From: Solirubrobacterales bacterium
Lineage (GTDB): Bacteria; Actinomycetota; Thermoleophilia; Solirubrobacterales; Solirubrobacteraceae
Assembly: GCA_025964075.1 (NCBI GenBank)
Contig: JAOPZQ010000056.1
Span: forward strand, 1 to 7,522
Length of the DNA: 7,522 nucleotides
Direction of reading: 5' to 3'
Below are positions 5,203 to 7,522 of the stretch, in pieces (the stretch's first letter is position 1; each line of letters begins with the position of its first letter). The position numbers and the translations under genes are program-made. The notes beneath the pieces were generated by a model. The model worked only from the letters and a program-made list of their open reading frames with translations. It had not been told where the DNA came from and searched no databases.

Positions 5203-5435
5203 CCGATCCGCTCGCCATCGTCTGCGATCACGAGCACGGCTGCATCACATGCGGGGACGAGGCGATGGCGATGCGGGTGGTGCGCGTCGACGAGGCCCGC
5301 GCGCTCGCCCTGTGCGAGGCCGAGGGCGGCGAGCGCTCGTCGGTGGAGATCGGCCTCGTGGACCCGGTGACGCCAGGTGACCGGGTGCTCGTTCACGCGG
5401 GCACCGCCCTGCAGCTCCTGGAGTTGGCGGGCTGA
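5199..5435 (+). CDS. Second HypC/HupF-family protein, divergent, with CxxC
   Basis: The 78-residue protein is a shortened HypC-like beta-barrel: MRVVRVDEARALALCE (25-40), then VEIGLVDPVTPGDRVLVHAGTALQLLE (49-75), where VLVHAGTAL corresponds to VLIHVGFAL of the preceding HypC and H66 to its His54. It lacks the Met-Cys start; instead the N-terminus carries C9 and the pair C15-I-T-C18 in CDHEHGCITCGDEA. I recall similar HypC/HupF-family members with a 'CITCxDEA' start next to hypD in actinobacteria, so the variant is probably not unique. It may be a HypC specialised for one hydrogenase, or it may hold a metal or iron-bound intermediate through CxxC; neither is proven. It overlaps hypC by four bases, has GAGAGAG at 5183-5189, and its stop shares one base with the hypD start (TGATG), so expression is tightly coupled. 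Confidence 0.85.
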   Translation: MTDPLAIVCDHEHGCITCGDEAMAMRVVRVDEARALALCEAEGGERSSVEIGLVDPVTPGDRVLVHAGTALQLLELAG

Positions 5436-6550
5436 TGAAGTTCGTCGACGAGTACCGCGACGCCCACCTCGGCCAGGTCCTCGCCGGCGAGATCCTCGCC
5501 ACCGTCGAGCCCGGCCGCCACTACAAGGTGATGGAGGTGTGCGGCGGGCACACGCACTCGATCTACAAGTATGGGATCGACGACCTCCTGCCCGCGAACG
5601 TCGAGCTCGTCCACGGCCCCGGCTGCCCCGTGTGCGTGATCCCGATGGGCCGGGTCGACGACGGCATCGCGATCGCCCACGAGCCCGGCGTCATCTTCAC
5701 GTGCTTCGGCGACATGCTCCGCGTCCCGGGCTCGCGGGGCACCCTGCTCGAGGCGAAGGCGGCGGGCGCCGACGTCCGCATGGTGTACTCGCCGCTCGAC
5801 GCGCTGCGCATCGCGAAGCAGAACCCCGACCGCGAGGTCGTGTTCTTCGCGATCGGGTTCGAGACGACCGCGCCCTCGACCGCGCTGACGCTGATGCGCG
5901 CGAAGGCGGAGGGAATTCGCAACTTCACGTGCTTCTGCAACCACGTGACGATCGTGCCGCCGCTGAAGGCATTGCTCGAGTCGCCGGATTTGCGCCTCGA
6001 CGGCTTCATCGGCCCCGGTCACGTCTCGACCGTAGTCGGCGCGCGCCCATTCGAGTTCATCCCGGCCGACTACGGGAAGCCGATCGTGATCTCCGGCTTC
6101 GAGCCGCTCGATCTGCTGCAGTCGGTGTACATGATCCTGCTGCAGCTCCGCGAGGAGCGCTGCCAGGTCGAGAACCAGTACAAGCGGGTTGTCCCCTACG
6201 ACGGAAACCCGCAGGCGCTGCGCGTGCTGGCGGAGGTGTTTGAGCTGCGTCCGCACTTCGAGTGGCGCGGGCTCGGCTTCATCTCCCACAGCGGGCTGAA
6301 GCTGAACGACGGTTTCGCGGACTACGACGCGGAGTTGCGCTTCCCGGTACCGGGGATCCGCGTCGCCGACCCGAAGGCGTGTCAGTGCGGTGAGGTGCTG
6401 AAGGGCGTGATCCGCCCGTGGGAGTGCAAGGTGTTCGGCACCGCCTGCACGCCTGAGCGGCCGATCGGTACGTGCATGGTGTCGTCGGAGGGCGCGTGCG
6501 CCGCCTACTACAACTTCGGGCGCTTCGCCCGCGAGCGGGAGGTCGTATGA
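5435..6550 (+). CDS. hypD: Hydrogenase maturation protein HypD
   Basis: The full-length 371-residue HypD is the scaffold on which, with HypC, the Fe(CN)2CO group of [NiFe]-hydrogenase is assembled in the cytoplasm. Its signature motifs are all visible: MEVCGGHTHSIYKYG (33-47) with iron-binding C36, HGPGCPVCVIP (60-70) with C64 and C67, FTCFGDMLRVPGS (88-100), GFETTAPSTA (141-150), NFTCFCNHVTIVPP (163-176), GFIGPGHVSTVVG (190-202) and SGFEPLDLLQS (220-230). The C-terminal Cys-rich segment C316, C318, C331, C338, C347 and C355 contains the [4Fe-4S] ligands. ATG 5435 starts inside the previous stop and has GGAG at 5420-5423. The stop overlaps hypE (ATGA). The protein appears intact, with no missing key residue, so the maturation pathway should work. 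Confidence 0.97.
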   Translation: MKFVDEYRDAHLGQVLAGEILATVEPGRHYKVMEVCGGHTHSIYKYGIDDLLPANVELVHGPGCPVCVIPMGRVDDGIAIAHEPGVIFTCFGDMLRVPGSRGTLLEAKAAGADVRMVYSPLDALRIAKQNPDREVVFFAIGFETTAPSTALTLMRAKAEGIRNFTCFCNHVTIVPPLKALLESPDLRLDGFIGPGHVSTVVGARPFEFIPADYGKPIVISGFEPLDLLQSVYMILLQLREERCQVENQYKRVVPYDGNPQALRVLAEVFELRPHFEWRGLGFISHSGLKLNDGFADYDAELRFPVPGIRVADPKACQCGEVLKGVIRPWECKVFGTACTPERPIGTCMVSSEGACAAYYNFGRFAREREVV

Positions 6551-7522
6551 GCGGCTCCGAAGAACATGCGCTCGCGATGATCGAGCGCGTCCGCGCGAAG
6601 CCGCTGCGCTTCCGCGACGAGCGCGTGACCATGGCGCACGGCGCCGGCGGCAAAGCGACCCAGTCACTCGTCGAGGGATTGCTCGCGCCGGCGTTCGGCA
6701 TGACGGAGCTCGCGGATGCTGGCACCGTCGACGACCTCGCGCTTACGACCGACAGTTTCGTCGTCAAGCCGATCCGCTTTCCGGGCGGCTCGATCGGCGA
6801 GCTCGCCGTCAACGGCACGGTCAACGACCTCGCGGTCGCGGGCGCGCTGCCGCTCGCGCTCACGCTCTCCCTCGTCCTCGAGGAAGGCCTCGGTGCCGAC
6901 GACCTGCGGGCGGAGGTCGACGCCATCGCCCGCGCGGCCGCCGCGGCAGACGTCCAGATCGTCGCCGGCGACACGAAGGTCGTCGAGCGCGGGCGCTGCG
7001 ACTCGATGTACATCTGCACGACCGGGCTCGGCCGGCTCGATCCACGCGCGCACCTCTCACCGGCGGCGCTGCGGCCGGGCGACCGCATCCTCGTCTCCGG
7101 CTCGATCGGCGAGCACGGCACCGCGATCATGCTCGCCCGTGGCGAGTTCGAGCTCGCGGCCGAGATCGAGTCGGACACGCAGCCCCTCTGGCCGGCGGTC
7201 GACGCGCTGCTCGAGGCGGCCGGCCCGTCGCTCCGCTGCATTCGCGACGCGACACGGGGAGGGGTCGCGTCGGTGCTGAACGAGCTCGCGCGCGCGTCGG
7301 GCGTCGCGGTCGTGGTGCGCGAGGCGGCGGTGCCCGTGCACCCTGCGGTCGTCGGCGCGTGCGAGATCCTCGGCATCGACCCGATGTACGTGGCAAACGA
7401 AGGCCGGCTCGTCGCCTTCGTCGCACCCGAGGCGGCGGACGAGGCGCTCGCCGCACTCGCCGCGGTTTCCGGCTGCGGGCAAGCGGCCGAGATCGGCGAG
7501 GTCAAGACCGACCCGGCGGGGC
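6547..7522 (+). CDS. hypE: Hydrogenase maturation protein HypE (partial, 3' end beyond window)
   Basis: The frame stays open from ATG 6547 to the window end, giving 325 codons. HypE dehydrates the carbamoylated C-terminal Cys (made by HypF) to thiocyanate with ATP, supplying cyanide for the active-site iron. Visible motifs of the PurM/AIRS-like fold are MAHGAGGKATQ (29-39), DDLALTTDSFVVKP (62-75), the Gly/Asn-rich NGTVNDLAVAGA (89-100), VAGDTKVVERG (139-149), GSIGEHGTAIM (185-195), RDATRGGVASVLNE (233-246) and GIDPMYVANEGRLV (276-289). The family is about 330-350 residues and ends in PRIC with the modified Cys; that end is not in the window, so activity cannot be confirmed. ATG overlaps the hypD stop and has GGGAGG at 6537-6542. 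The N-terminus before the first motif is about 20 residues longer than in many homologues. Confidence 0.96.
   Translation, partial: MSGSEEHALAMIERVRAKPLRFRDERVTMAHGAGGKATQSLVEGLLAPAFGMTELADAGTVDDLALTTDSFVVKPIRFPGGSIGELAVNGTVNDLAVAGALPLALTLSLVLEEGLGADDLRAEVDAIARAAAAADVQIVAGDTKVVERGRCDSMYICTTGLGRLDPRAHLSPAALRPGDRILVSGSIGEHGTAIMLARGEFELAAEIESDTQPLWPAVDALLEAAGPSLRCIRDATRGGVASVLNELARASGVAVVVREAAVPVHPAVVGACEILGIDPMYVANEGRLVAFVAPEAADEALAALAAVSGCGQAAEIGEVKTDPAG

Noticed and set aside
5393..6667. Minus-strand open frame of over 400 codons opposite hypD
   Set aside because: It runs antisense to an intact HypD and into hypE; composition is Arg/Ala/Val-rich without motifs.
6279..7505. Minus-strand open frame of about 400 codons opposite hypE
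   Set aside because: Ser/Arg/Ala-rich translation typical of a high-GC shadow; the + strand frame is an unmistakable HypE.

Overview
The window is a GC-rich (by eye about 70%), densely packed stretch of bacterial DNA in which every supported gene lies on the + strand. Frequent GTG and TTG starts, stop/start overlaps of four bases, a hydrogenase small subunit of actinobacterial (Huc-like) type and an actinobacterial style of Crp/Fnr regulator suggest a high-GC actinobacterium, possibly a Thermoleophilia-like soil lineage. The phylum is an inference from remembered protein style, not from a search.

Region A (1-2836) is the end of a surface-polysaccharide or glycoconjugate locus. It holds the last 37 codons of a probable GT4-type glycosyltransferase, a membrane-anchored GT2 glycosyltransferase, a small monotopic phosphoglycosyl transferase (the enzyme type that loads the first sugar phosphate onto a lipid carrier), and an ATP-grasp ligase-like protein. 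The last three are linked by GTGA overlaps and are probably translated together. A 29-bp palindrome resembling an intrinsic terminator covers the end of the first gene and lies just before the GT2 gene.

Region B (2837-7522) is a [NiFe]-hydrogenase locus. After a 62-bp intergenic region with two adjacent palindromes come a Crp/Fnr-family regulator (TTG start, strong ribosome binding site) and, overlapping it by four bases, a hydrogenase small subunit without a Tat signal. A 118-bp gap with a second, different palindromic repeat follows. Then come the maturation genes hypC, a second divergent HypC/HupF-family gene, hypD and hypE, the last cut by the window end about 20-25 residues short. These act together: HypC and HypD carry and assemble the Fe(CN)2CO unit, and HypE makes the thiocyanate from which the cyanide comes.

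The main oddity is that the catalytic large subunit, which normally follows the small subunit directly, is absent here; its expected place holds only the 118-bp gap with the palindrome. Other points of interest are the Asp in place of one proximal-cluster Cys in the small subunit, the second HypC-like protein that lacks the N-terminal Met-Cys but has a CxxC, and the putative operator in front of the regulator gene. I found no RNA genes, CRISPR arrays or transposase genes.
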